Source of the DNA: Treponema sp.
GTDB lineage: Bacteria > Spirochaetota > Spirochaetia > Treponematales > Treponemataceae
Direction of reading: 5' to 3'
Length of the DNA stretch: 64,000 bases
NCBI GenBank assembly: GCA_017651065.1
Contig: JAGCDP010000013.1
Coordinates: 1 to 64,000 of the forward strand
Shown here piece after piece: positions 26,167 to 35,322 of this stretch. Each line of letters starts with the position of its first letter. The first letter of the stretch is position 1. The notes under the pieces are model-generated. The model ran no database searches and was not told the DNA's origin. It saw nothing but the letters and a program-made list of their open reading frames with translations. The position numbers and the translations under genes were made by a program.

Positions 26167-26760
26167 ATGACAGTTTTTGACTGGTCGCCTCAGACTTTAG
26201 ATGATTTTTCTCAAACCCGTTTTTTTAAGCAGGGTACAGGTATTTCTACAGGCAGCTTTGACGGCCTTCATTTAGGTCATCGCTTTTTGCTTAATAAGCT
26301 TGTAGAAGAATGTAAAACTCAAGGCTTTGCAAGTGGTGTTATTACTTTTAAACGCCCGTTGCCAGCCCTTAAACATGCCGATGACTATGCAGGTGACATT
26401 TCTACACTCGATGAGCGCCTTAAACTGCTTGAAGGAATTGGAATTGACTTTGTAATTGTCGTAGACTTTGACCAGGAATTTGCTTCGATGAAAGGTGTGA
26501 CTTTCCTTGACCTTCTTGTACAGAAATTAAATATGAAGCTCCTTGCCGAAGGTATAGATTTCCGCTGCGGGTACAAGGGTGCAACAGATACACAGGCAAT
26601 AAAGTACTGGGCAGCACAAGCCGGCATTCAGACAATTTTTGTAGACCCTGTTTATTACACCCAGGCCGACGGCAGTGAAGAGCGCGTGAGTTCTTCGTAT
26701 ATCCGCCACCTTATCCAGAAAGGCTATATGACCACAGTGCGGGAACTTCTTGGCCGCTAA
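26167..26760 (+). CDS. RibF-like FMN adenylyltransferase, lacking the riboflavin kinase domain
   Basis: 197 residues. The nucleotidyltransferase motif is GISTGSFDGLHLGHRFLL, with FDGLHLGH corresponding to the HxGH-type site; further RibF blocks are FVIVVDFDQEFASM, FRCGYKGATD and RVSSSYIRHLIQKG. Ordinary RibF is about 300 residues and continues after LLGRPY.. into a flavokinase domain. Here the frame stops exactly at LLGR and a family B repeat begins on the next base. Either the kinase part was lost, perhaps through the repeat, or this is a naturally single-domain FAD synthetase. Confidence 0.85.
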   Translation: MTVFDWSPQTLDDFSQTRFFKQGTGISTGSFDGLHLGHRFLLNKLVEECKTQGFASGVITFKRPLPALKHADDYAGDISTLDERLKLLEGIGIDFVIVVDFDQEFASMKGVTFLDLLVQKLNMKLLAEGIDFRCGYKGATDTQAIKYWAAQAGIQTIFVDPVYYTQADGSEERVSSSYIRHLIQKGYMTTVRELLGR

Positions 26761-26792
26761 CGTCATTGCGAGCAAAGCGTAGCAATCCACTC
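26761..26792. repeat. Family B repeat, single arm
   Basis: CGTCATTGCGAG followed by CAAAGCGTAGCAATCCAC, starting at the base after the ribF stop codon. Related double copies are at 37979, 39197 and 54145. Confidence 0.8.
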
Positions 26793-26931
26793 TTGAAACA
26801 AACACTTTTTTCGTGTAATATTTTCCTAATCTGTTCTACGGAACCTTTTGTGATTACTTCCTAGAAACCCAGGATTTGACCTGCAAAAATTCCGCTTATG
26901 CAGATAATAAATTATTTTAAGGGGTTCCAAT

Positions 26932-27201
26932 ATGGCACTTACAAAAGAAACTACTTCTGCAACAATCAAGAAGTACGGTGCAAAAGATACCGATACAGGT
27001 AACGTAAAGGTTCAGATTGCATTGATGACACAGCGCATTCAGCAGCTTACAGATCACACTAAGCAGTTCCCAAAGGATGCAAATGCTAAGCGTGCTCTTC
27101 TTAAGGTTGTTGGTCAGCGTCGTAAGATGCTCCGCTACTTTGAACGCACAGACCTCGAAGGCTACCGTGCATTTATCAAAGAGCTCGGATTGCGCAAGTA
27201 A
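26932..27201 (+). CDS. rpsO: 30S ribosomal protein S15
   Basis: 89 residues, exactly the family length. It binds the central domain of 16S rRNA and nucleates small-subunit assembly. Signature stretches include DTGNVKVQIALMTQRIQQL, DANAKRALLKVVGQRRKML and the closing RAFIKELGLRK. Ribosome site AAGGGG. A leader of about 170 bases (from 26761) includes a family B repeat and AT-rich sequence. S15 often regulates its own message, but I cannot identify the site here. Confidence 0.98.
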   Translation: MALTKETTSATIKKYGAKDTDTGNVKVQIALMTQRIQQLTDHTKQFPKDANAKRALLKVVGQRRKMLRYFERTDLEGYRAFIKELGLRK

Positions 27202-27208
27202 GCCAAAG

Positions 27209-27235
27209 TCCCGCCAGTGTGCGGGATTTTTTTTT
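27209..27235 (+). terminator. Intrinsic terminator after rpsO
   Basis: TCCCGC (27209-27214) pairs with GCGGGA (27221-27226) around CAGTGT, followed by nine T residues. Confidence 0.88.
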
Positions 27236-27253
27236 GGAGAAATTTACAACATT

Positions 27254-29131
27254 ATGAAAAAACTTTTAGTTCCTGCTTTATTTGTTTTACTTCTTTCTAT
27301 ATTTACCGGTTGTGCTACAACTAACACTTCATCAACAGCGTCAACACAGCAGCTTGAATCGTATTATTCAAGTTCAGATTCAGACTGTGATTTTATTTTT
27401 GAAATAACAAACCAATCAGAAAAGCCGCTTACTTTTTCAAACAGAATATTTGATGCACGTCAGGGTCACCGTTCAAAAGCTATCATAAAAGGTGCAGACG
27501 AAATAATTGCTCCTGGTGAAACAAAAGTCTACAAATATAATTCCTTAAAACTTATAAGAGATTTTGACAGCAGCCTTAGTGTTGGCGTTCACTGTTATGA
27601 AAAAAAATGGTACTGGTGGTATCCTATTTCGGGAACAATGCATAATCAGCAGCTAAAGGTTGTAATTACAGATGCAACAAAAACAGGCGGAAGTACTATA
27701 AACTCATATTATTATCAAAGCAGTTATAAAATCCCAAAGTTTCAGAACAGCTCGCCGGAAAAACTAGTAATAGATTTTTCTATTGATGACTATAAGAAAA
27801 ATGAAACAAAAAAATCCTTTTCAGTTTTTCCTTCTGTTACACAGGACCTCCAGCCGCTTACATATAAAATAAGTTCAAATCAGCCAGTAGAAACTTCATA
27901 TAAAAATCTTTATGGGATTTCAAAATCAGTTTTTAATTATCACGGCAACAAGCAAGATACTATAGATTTATATATTTACGACAAAGAATCAAAACAGTTT
28001 GTAACATATATCCAGGACTGCTATGTAGATGGAATCTGGGCTTCTGAATGGAACATGGGCAGCTTTGTTACGCTTGTAAATAAAAGCAATACAGTTTTTC
28101 TTGTAGAAAGAAATTATTATGATGTCTGCCGCATGGTTGACGGAGAGTTGTGGTCATATTCATCGGAGCCAAAGGTAACATTGTCTTCCGGTACATTAGA
28201 AGCCGGCGAAAAAATCACAGTTAATGTTGATGATGCTTTGTGTAAGTATATTATGATTTGCGGCTGTTACAATGGTTCCAAGTGGGGCTACGACGGAATC
28301 ATAAAACTTGTAGAAGGCACAGAAGTTCGTGAAGAAACTTTTACAGTACCATACGGCTATGACAGAATAAAAATCTGCACTTCAAATGACGGCCAGTATT
28401 ATCAGAAAATCCTTGTTGAAAAAAATATAAAGAAACCAAAAGAGGGTGGCAGGGTTTATAAACTTCCGGCTTCTTATGAAACTACAGATTTATACAGATA
28501 TGCACCGGTTGACCCTCGTATTCAGACAATCCTTGAAAATAAAGCGCTTGATGAACTGAGACTTTTGAATCCTGATGCATATCTTGATGAAGTAATCAAG
28601 CTTATAGATTCCCTTAAGCTTGATGAATACGAAAAAGTAACGTTCATTCACGACTTTATAGCAACTCTTATCTGTTATGATTATGACGGAGTTTATGTAT
28701 ATCATACAGAAGTCCCCGATGATTACCCGACAGTTCTTCGCATTAGAAAAACAAAATGCTCCGGCTATGCAAATCTTTTTTACGAAATGTGCTCACGCGC
28801 CGGAATTATCTGCGAAATTGTAAGCGGCTATGCCCGAGGAATCGGCTGGTCAGAAAAAGATAAAGTAACAGAAACAAATCATTCCTGGAACATGGTTCAG
28901 GTAAACGGAGAATGGTATCTTGTAGACTGTACCTGGGATGCCGGTACTGAAACTGCCGGTGTAAGAAATGTAACTTGCTTCCACACCTGGCTTTTTACAT
29001 ATCCAAAAGATTTTATTCACACCCATCTGCCGTTGAAAAAGGAATTGCAGCTTCTGGAAACACTGGTAAGTGCCGCAGACTTTAAGAAGCTTGAGAATAC
29101 AAATCCGCTTTTTATATACTGGAGTGAATAG
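27254..29131 (+). CDS. Lipoprotein with C-terminal transglutaminase-like domain
   Basis: 625 residues from the ATG at 27254; the open frame upstream runs antiphase through rpsO and is not coding. A lipoprotein signal ends FTGCATT. Residues 30-440 are strand-rich and of unknown fold. The C-terminal 180 residues are a transglutaminase/protease-like domain with a full triad: Cys502 in KCSGYANLFYEMC, His543 in TNHSWNMV, and Asp558 in WYLVDCTWDAG. Secreted members are usually peptidases or cross-linkers of unknown substrate. It sits between rpsO and pnp, which are adjacent in many bacteria, and follows the rpsO terminator. Confidence 0.85.
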   Translation: MKKLLVPALFVLLLSIFTGCATTNTSSTASTQQLESYYSSSDSDCDFIFEITNQSEKPLTFSNRIFDARQGHRSKAIIKGADEIIAPGETKVYKYNSLKLIRDFDSSLSVGVHCYEKKWYWWYPISGTMHNQQLKVVITDATKTGGSTINSYYYQSSYKIPKFQNSSPEKLVIDFSIDDYKKNETKKSFSVFPSVTQDLQPLTYKISSNQPVETSYKNLYGISKSVFNYHGNKQDTIDLYIYDKESKQFVTYIQDCYVDGIWASEWNMGSFVTLVNKSNTVFLVERNYYDVCRMVDGELWSYSSEPKVTLSSGTLEAGEKITVNVDDALCKYIMICGCYNGSKWGYDGIIKLVEGTEVREETFTVPYGYDRIKICTSNDGQYYQKILVEKNIKKPKEGGRVYKLPASYETTDLYRYAPVDPRIQTILENKALDELRLLNPDAYLDEVIKLIDSLKLDEYEKVTFIHDFIATLICYDYDGVYVYHTEVPDDYPTVLRIRKTKCSGYANLFYEMCSRAGIICEIVSGYARGIGWSEKDKVTETNHSWNMVQVNGEWYLVDCTWDAGTETAGVRNVTCFHTWLFTYPKDFIHTHLPLKKELQLLETLVSAADFKKLENTNPLFIYWSE

Positions 29132-29230
29132 GATTTCTTCCATTGATTATTATTCTATTATAGTCTAAAATTAAATACTTATTATTTAAAGCATGCGTCG
29201 GATGTAGTGACGTGTGTAGGAGTTAAATTT

Positions 29231-31330
29231 ATGTCAGTAGAAAGAGTAACTTACCGACTTGGAGATGCCGATCTCATCCTGGAAACTGGAAAAATCGGTA
29301 AACAGGCTAATGGTTGTGTTTACGCACAGTGGGGCGGAGCAGCTATTATTGCAACTATTTGTGCTTCTTCTTCTGTTACAGAAGGTCAGGATTTTGTTCC
29401 TGTTACTGTTGAGTACAATGAAAAATTCTATGCTGCCGGAAAGATTCCTGGTGGCTTTGTAAAACGCGAAGGTCGTCCTAAGGATAAGGAGATTCTTGTA
29501 TCTCGTCTTATTGACCGCCCAATGCGCCCACTTTTTGAACCGTCATTTGGACATGAACTTCAGATTGTTCCAACTTGTGTTTCTTGCGACGGTGTTCATA
29601 CTCAGGATATTCTTGCTGTAATTGCGGCATCTGCTGCTACTTGTATTTCTGATATTCCATTCCACGGACCAGTTGCTGCTTGTCGTATCGGATATTTGAA
29701 CGGTGAATACATTATCAACCCAACATTCGAACAGATTGAAAAGGGCGAACTCGAAATCGTTGTTGCCGGAACTAAAGACGGCTTTACAATGGTAGAAGGT
29801 GGTGCCAACGAAGTTTCTGAAGAAGTAATGCTCGGTGCTCTTGAAAAGGCACAGGGCTTTATTACAGATATGTGTCTTCTCCAGGAAGAACTCGTAAAGA
29901 AGGCAGGTAAGGAAAAGCTTCCTTTGAACCCTCTCGACGTAACACTCGACAACGCAGAAGCTATCGAGCTAGAGGCAACACCACTTCTTAAAGAAGCATG
30001 CTTTAAGGGCAGCAAGATTGAACGTGGTCTTGCAATTTCAAAGACAATCAAAGCACTTGCAGAAAAGCACGCAGAACAGCTTGAAGATCCTGTACAGCAG
30101 AAACTTTTTGCTACATTGATGGACGACATTCAGTACAAGCTCCTCCGCAAGTCTATTCTTGACGAAGGTGTTCGTGTAGACGGACGTAAGGTTGATGAAA
30201 TCCGCCCAATCACTTGTGAAGTAAATGTATTGCCAACTCCACATGGTTCGGCACTTTTCACTCGTGGTGAAACACAGTCGCTCGCTGTATGTACACTTGG
30301 TACTGCAATGGACGAACAGTCTTATGACGATATTGATGGAGACCGCTCAGAGCACTTCATCCTTCACTATAACTTCCCGCCATACTCAGTTGGTGAAACA
30401 GGTAAACTTACAACAGGTCGCCGCGAAATTGGTCACGGTAACCTCGCACGCCGCTCACTTGCTGCAATGGTTCCAAGCAGAGAAGAATTCCCATACACAA
30501 TCCGCGTAGTTTCAGAAATCATGGAATCTAACGGTTCTTCATCACAGGCTTCTACTTGTGGTGGTACACTTTGTATGCTCGCTGCCGGTGTTCCAATGAA
30601 GAAGATGGTAGCAGGTATTGCTATGGGTCTTATTACAGAACCGGAAGGCGATAACCCATACGGACGCTACTCAATCCTTTCTGATATCCTTGGTGAAGAA
30701 GATCACCTTGGTGATATGGACTTTAAGGTAGCCGGAACAAAAGACGGTATTACAGGCTTCCAGATGGATATTAAGATTGCCGGTGTAACAACAGAAATCA
30801 TGAAGAAGGCTATGGAACAGGCTCGTCAGGGTCGTCTCCACATCCTTTCTATTATGGAAAAATGCATTGACAAGCCGGCTCCTCTTGCCAAGAACGCTCC
30901 ACAGATCCTCACAATGAAGATTCCTGTAGACAAGATTGGCGCCCTCATTGGACCAGGCGGAAAGAACGTTAAGGCTCTGTGCGCTCAGTATGATGTAACA
31001 ATCAATACAGAAGACGATGGAACTGTAACAATCTACTCTAAGAACGGAATGAACGCCGAAGCAGCAAAGAAGGCTGTAAAGGGCATTACAGAAGATCCAG
31101 AGGTTGGAACAATCTACCAGGGAACTGTAAAGCGCATCATGGACTTTGGTGCCTTTGTAGAAATCCTTCCTGGAAAAGAAGGTCTCTGCCACATTTCAAA
31201 GCTTTCAAAACAGCGCGTAAACAAGGTAACCGACGTTCTTACAGAAGGTCAGGTAATTCCTGTAAAACTTCTCGAAGTAGACAAGCAGGGACGTTTAAAC
31301 CTGTCGTATATTGACGCAATTGAAGGCTAA
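29231..31330 (+). CDS. pnp: Polyribonucleotide nucleotidyltransferase (PNPase)
   Basis: 699 residues from the ATG at 29231 (AGGAG ribosome site); a GTG eight codons upstream is less likely. A 3'-5' phosphorolytic exoribonuclease of the RNA degradosome. Two RNase PH domains are visible (the second contains FPPYSVGETGKLTTGRREIG and MESNGSSSQASTCGGTLCM), followed by KH (IGALIGPGGKNVKALC) and S1 (GTVKRIMDFGAFVEILPGKEGLCHIS) domains. Strongly biased codon use. Confidence 0.98.
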   Translation: MSVERVTYRLGDADLILETGKIGKQANGCVYAQWGGAAIIATICASSSVTEGQDFVPVTVEYNEKFYAAGKIPGGFVKREGRPKDKEILVSRLIDRPMRPLFEPSFGHELQIVPTCVSCDGVHTQDILAVIAASAATCISDIPFHGPVAACRIGYLNGEYIINPTFEQIEKGELEIVVAGTKDGFTMVEGGANEVSEEVMLGALEKAQGFITDMCLLQEELVKKAGKEKLPLNPLDVTLDNAEAIELEATPLLKEACFKGSKIERGLAISKTIKALAEKHAEQLEDPVQQKLFATLMDDIQYKLLRKSILDEGVRVDGRKVDEIRPITCEVNVLPTPHGSALFTRGETQSLAVCTLGTAMDEQSYDDIDGDRSEHFILHYNFPPYSVGETGKLTTGRREIGHGNLARRSLAAMVPSREEFPYTIRVVSEIMESNGSSSQASTCGGTLCMLAAGVPMKKMVAGIAMGLITEPEGDNPYGRYSILSDILGEEDHLGDMDFKVAGTKDGITGFQMDIKIAGVTTEIMKKAMEQARQGRLHILSIMEKCIDKPAPLAKNAPQILTMKIPVDKIGALIGPGGKNVKALCAQYDVTINTEDDGTVTIYSKNGMNAEAAKKAVKGITEDPEVGTIYQGTVKRIMDFGAFVEILPGKEGLCHISKLSKQRVNKVTDVLTEGQVIPVKLLEVDKQGRLNLSYIDAIEG

Positions 31331-31337
31331 ATAAACA

Positions 31338-31366
31338 TTGTAAAATTTCACCTTCTATTGTATAAT
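31338..31366 (+). promoter_or_regulatory. Promoter between pnp and the first EAL gene
   Basis: TTGTAA (31338-31343), 17 bases, perfect TATAAT (31361-31366). Transcription would begin near 31373, just before the terminator hairpin at 31379. Confidence 0.55.
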
Positions 31367-31378
31367 GTATACAAATGT

Positions 31379-31423
31379 CAGCATTTCGGAGAAGTTGTCA
31401 CTTGCCGGAATGCTGTTTTTTTT
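31379..31423 (+). terminator. Strong intrinsic terminator between promoter and EAL gene
   Basis: CAGCATTTCGG (31379-31389) pairs with CCGGAATGCTG (31405-31415), eleven pairs with one T-G wobble and a 15-base loop, followed by eight T residues. It may end pnp messages, but since it lies after the only visible promoter and eight bases before the EAL start it may also attenuate that gene. Confidence 0.85.
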
Positions 31424-31430
31424 AAATAGA

Positions 31431-33368
31431 ATGCCGCGAATTATAACTTTTGACATCTGTTCTATTGTTACTCTGTTTTTTCTCTTAATCTCTTTAGTTA
31501 TTCGTAAACTTACAAGAGGTAAGAGTAATGTTTTATATATAATTCTTATTTCTATTGTATTTTTATCTGGCATTTTTGATATTCTTAGATCATATATGCC
31601 ATTGAAGCTTTTACCTGCAAGAGCTTCGCAAATTCAAATATACATCTATACTTATCTTTATTATATTTTAAGAAATATTACTACGCCTGTATATATTCTC
31701 TTTATTTTTTCTGTCTGCGGAATGTGGCATGAATTTAATAAAGATATTCTTTTAAAAATCACCTGGGGTGTTCCTGTTTTTACAGCGCTTGCACTTATTG
31801 TAATGAACCTTGTTACAAATAAGCTGTTTATTGTTACTCCGGAGCTTGAATATGTGCGGGGTCCGTGGCTTTCATATATGAGAATCTGTGCTGTATGGAT
31901 TCTTGCTTATTCTGTAATCTGTCTTGTTTATAACCGCAATATGATTTCGCACCAGAAATTCGTCCTTCTTTTGAGTCTTTGTCCAATTAATATTATTGGC
32001 GTATTACTTCAGATGTATTTTCCAAGATATCTGCTCGAAATTGTATGTACAACATTCCCGCTCATTTTTATTTCTATTGCAGTTCAAAAGCCGGAAGAAA
32101 TTATAGATATGAGTTCCGGAAGTTTGAACTACCAGGCTTTCAAAGATGAAATTAAACGAAATCTTGCTGCCAAACGAAAGCTTCATTTTATTACAGTTAA
32201 AATCATTCATTTTGATTCAATCATAGAAACACTTGGTAAAGAAAACATCAATTCATTTCTTTCGCATGTTGTAAGAGGTTTGTATACAATCTGTAATAAC
32301 GACGAATATGATGTTTATTATCTTGGAAATGGCGGTTTTTCAATTTTAACTCTTCGTGACGATGTTAATGAAATTGACACAGTTGCCCAGAAGACAAGAA
32401 ACTTTTTTGCAGGCAAGCACGAAATTCATAACATTACAATTATGTTTGATTTTAAAATGTGCTGTGTCTGCTGCCCTAAAGACTTAAAAGATTACGATTC
32501 TGTAATGACCTTTGATAAAAACATAACTACTTCTGTAAAAGAAAAAAATACACTTGTATATTTAAAAGAAATCGCCCAATCACCAGAGTTCCAGGTTTCG
32601 AACCAGATTGACCGACTTATACAGAATGCAATAAAAAATAAACTCTTCGAAATGTATTATCAGCCGATTTATGATTTGAAGACAAGACAATATGTTTCTG
32701 CCGAAGCTCTTATAAGATTAAAGAGTGAAGATTATGGTTTTATTTCTCCTGCTTTGTTTATTTCTGCTGCCGAAAAGAGTGGTGCAATTCATGAAATAGG
32801 CGATTTTGTACTTGAAGATGTTATTGGCTTTATTGCAGAAAACAGCCTTGAAGATTACGGTATACATAAAATTGATATAAATCTTTCAATTGCGCAATGT
32901 ATTGAAAGTAATCTTTCTGAAAAAATAATCGATTTACTTGCCCGTTATGGTGTTTCTCCTGAAAAAATCAATCTTGAAATTACAGAAACATCGCAGGAAG
33001 TAAAATATGATGTTATTGAACATAATATAAACCAGCTTTCGGAAAAAGGAATTTCATTTTCACTTGATGATTATGGAACCGGTTATTCAAATATATTAAG
33101 GCTCACAAGACTTCCGCTTGATCTTATAAAACTTGATAAGAGCTTTGTAGATGAACTTGATAAACCGGGAATGAAAACAGTAATAAGTGAAACAATCTCT
33201 ATGTTAAAGAGAATGAATAAAAAAATACTTATTGAAGGTATTGAAACATACGAAGATTTTGATTATTTCCGTAATGCCGGTTGTGATTATATACAGGGCT
33301 TTTATTTTTCAAAGCCGCTTTCGCAAAACGACTTTTTTGAATTTTTGAGGAGCACACAGAATGAATGA
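31431..33368 (+). CDS. Membrane-anchored c-di-GMP phosphodiesterase, EAL active
   Basis: 645 residues from the ATG at 31431, chosen because M-x6-D aligns with the paralogues at 33361 and 9805; an in-frame ATG at 31365 overlaps the promoter. Seven or eight hydrophobic helices (residues 5-225), a degraded GGDEF domain (GNGGF at its signature), and an EAL domain with all motifs: EALIRL, INLSIAQC, LEITE, DDYGTGYSN, KLDKSF, EGIET and IQGFYFSKP. Expected to hydrolyse c-di-GMP. No ribosome site is visible before the start. The last eight bases overlap the next paralogue. Confidence 0.87.
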   Translation: MPRIITFDICSIVTLFFLLISLVIRKLTRGKSNVLYIILISIVFLSGIFDILRSYMPLKLLPARASQIQIYIYTYLYYILRNITTPVYILFIFSVCGMWHEFNKDILLKITWGVPVFTALALIVMNLVTNKLFIVTPELEYVRGPWLSYMRICAVWILAYSVICLVYNRNMISHQKFVLLLSLCPINIIGVLLQMYFPRYLLEIVCTTFPLIFISIAVQKPEEIIDMSSGSLNYQAFKDEIKRNLAAKRKLHFITVKIIHFDSIIETLGKENINSFLSHVVRGLYTICNNDEYDVYYLGNGGFSILTLRDDVNEIDTVAQKTRNFFAGKHEIHNITIMFDFKMCCVCCPKDLKDYDSVMTFDKNITTSVKEKNTLVYLKEIAQSPEFQVSNQIDRLIQNAIKNKLFEMYYQPIYDLKTRQYVSAEALIRLKSEDYGFISPALFISAAEKSGAIHEIGDFVLEDVIGFIAENSLEDYGIHKIDINLSIAQCIESNLSEKIIDLLARYGVSPEKINLEITETSQEVKYDVIEHNINQLSEKGISFSLDDYGTGYSNILRLTRLPLDLIKLDKSFVDELDKPGMKTVISETISMLKRMNKKILIEGIETYEDFDYFRNAGCDYIQGFYFSKPLSQNDFFEFLRSTQNE

Positions 33369-35310
33369 TTGGTTAATGTGTGACATTACATCGCTTCTCA
33401 TTTTCATAACCCTGATTGTTTCTAATTTAACAAAGAACAGAGTAAAGGGTCGTACAAACAGTTTATATTTATCGCTTCTTATTGTAGCCTGCACAACTAT
33501 TACATTCCGCATTATATACCAGCTTATTCAGCGTCATTGTGTATATAGTACATCTTCAGTTTTTGCCTTAAAGCTTTTTATCTATTTATATTTAATTTCC
33601 CGCTGTTATATTTATGCTGTAGGATTATTGTTTATTTTTTCTTCAACAGGTATTCTGCCTGTCTTTTATAGAAACGACACTTATAAAATAATCATGATTC
33701 TTATATTTAATGTGCCGGTTCTTTATATCCTTATGGACTGCATTAAGCATATACTGTTTACAGTTGATAAATCAATGAACATAACTATACAAGCTCCTAT
33801 TATCATTGTGAATGTAAGTATTGTCCTTATGCTTTTCTTTGGATTCATAATGATTTTAATGTATAGAAAAATCCTTAAGAAAACTCAGATTGCATACAGT
33901 ATATCTTTGTTTCCGTTGAATGGACTTTTATATATTTTCCAGTCTTTCTTCCCGCATGTTCAGATAGAAATGTTCGTTCTGGCTATTACCTGTTATCTTG
34001 CTTTTGCAACTATTCAGCGGCCGGAACTTCTTGTTAATCCCGAAACATTAGCTCAGTCTTCCTTTGCCTTTGAAAATGAACTTAATAAAGCAATGAAAAT
34101 TGGAGTTCCTGTAAAAGTAATTTTTATAAAGATTACAAATCACAGAAACATCAATATGTATGTAGGAATTGATAAGTTTAATGAGCTTTTGAAAAAGATC
34201 ACTGTATTTTTGAATGAGCTTTCGCGTAAAAAGAAGCTGCGTGCTTTACCTTACTATCTTAATGATTATGTTTTTGCGCTTCCTACAGAAAATCAAACAG
34301 ATATAGCTTTAGACAAAGTTGTCGATTCTCTTGAGCGCTATTTTTCACAAATCTTTATTCTTGATGGTGTTCGTATTAATCTTGATACACGTATTTGTGT
34401 AATTCGTGCTCCTGAAGATGTTTCTAATTATGAGTATTTTGTTTATCTTTCAAAAGAATTCTATAAGATTCTTGAACCAAACGGAAAAACTCAATGGTTC
34501 CGCGATTATGTAAATGACCGTGATTTTATTATCCGAAATAACATTGATAAGATTTTAGACAGGGCAATAAATGAAAACCTTTTTGAAATTTATTATCAGC
34601 CTATTTATTCTGTAAAAGAAAAGAAATATACAGGGGCCGAAGCTTTAGTACGTTTGAACGACCCTGAATATGGAGACATTCCGCCTGCTTTGTTTGTAAA
34701 TTATGCAGAACGAACAAATAAAATATATATAATCGGTGATTTTGTTCTTGAAAATGTATGTAAGTTTATTGGAAGTGATGAAGGAAGAGCATTAGACCTT
34801 GACAGCATAGAAGTTAATATGTCTTTTGCCCAGTGCTTTGAAAAAGATCTTGTTGTAAAAATCAGAGACTGGCTTGATAAATATCATATAGCACCGGAAC
34901 AGCTCAGGCTTCAGATTACAGAAAATGCAGCGAGCATAAATCCTTTGATTGTTGAAAAGAATATAAATATTCTAAATAGAATGGGAATTAAATTTTCTCT
35001 TGATAATTACGGTACAGGTTTTTCAAATATCAAAAAATTACTCACACTGCCGTTTGATATTGTAAAAATCAATAAGGAATTTATTGACGAAATAGAAGAT
35101 CCTTTGAACGAGACTCTTGTATTAGATACAATTCATATGCTCAAGGCACTTAATAAAAAGATTCTTTTAGAAGGCATAGAAACAGAATATCGCGCCCAGC
35201 AGTTTGTTGAACTTAAATGCGGAAACGATAATGCCTGCGATTATCTTCAGGGCTTCTACTTTTCAAAGCCGCTTCCTCAAGCAGAATTTGTTAAGTTTCT
35301 TAAAAAGTGA
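33361..35310 (+). CDS. Membrane-anchored EAL-domain protein with degraded active site
   Basis: 649 residues. Same layout as the preceding gene: about eight N-terminal membrane helices, a GGDEF-like domain with no signature (YLNDYVF), then EAL. The EAL motif (Glu427) and VNMSFAQC are kept. However, the ExTE motif is QITE (Gln518), DDFG is DNYG (Asn549), and KxD is KIN (Asn571). These positions supply metal ligands or shape the catalytic site in characterised EAL phosphodiesterases, so activity is probably lost and the domain may bind c-di-GMP as a sensor. GAGGAG ribosome site; tandem duplicate. Confidence 0.87.
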   Translation: MNDWLMCDITSLLIFITLIVSNLTKNRVKGRTNSLYLSLLIVACTTITFRIIYQLIQRHCVYSTSSVFALKLFIYLYLISRCYIYAVGLLFIFSSTGILPVFYRNDTYKIIMILIFNVPVLYILMDCIKHILFTVDKSMNITIQAPIIIVNVSIVLMLFFGFIMILMYRKILKKTQIAYSISLFPLNGLLYIFQSFFPHVQIEMFVLAITCYLAFATIQRPELLVNPETLAQSSFAFENELNKAMKIGVPVKVIFIKITNHRNINMYVGIDKFNELLKKITVFLNELSRKKKLRALPYYLNDYVFALPTENQTDIALDKVVDSLERYFSQIFILDGVRINLDTRICVIRAPEDVSNYEYFVYLSKEFYKILEPNGKTQWFRDYVNDRDFIIRNNIDKILDRAINENLFEIYYQPIYSVKEKKYTGAEALVRLNDPEYGDIPPALFVNYAERTNKIYIIGDFVLENVCKFIGSDEGRALDLDSIEVNMSFAQCFEKDLVVKIRDWLDKYHIAPEQLRLQITENAASINPLIVEKNINILNRMGIKFSLDNYGTGFSNIKKLLTLPFDIVKINKEFIDEIEDPLNETLVLDTIHMLKALNKKILLEGIETEYRAQQFVELKCGNDNACDYLQGFYFSKPLPQAEFVKFLKK

Positions 35311-35322
35311 TATAGTTATAGT

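Noticed and set aside
27077-27253. Long upstream extension of the transglutaminase lipoprotein
   Set aside because: It is antiphase translation of rpsO and its terminator; the lipoprotein signal begins at 27254.
31365-31430. ATG start at 31365 for the first tandem EAL protein
   Set aside because: It overlaps the -10 box and would be untranscribed from that promoter; the paralogues align from 31431.
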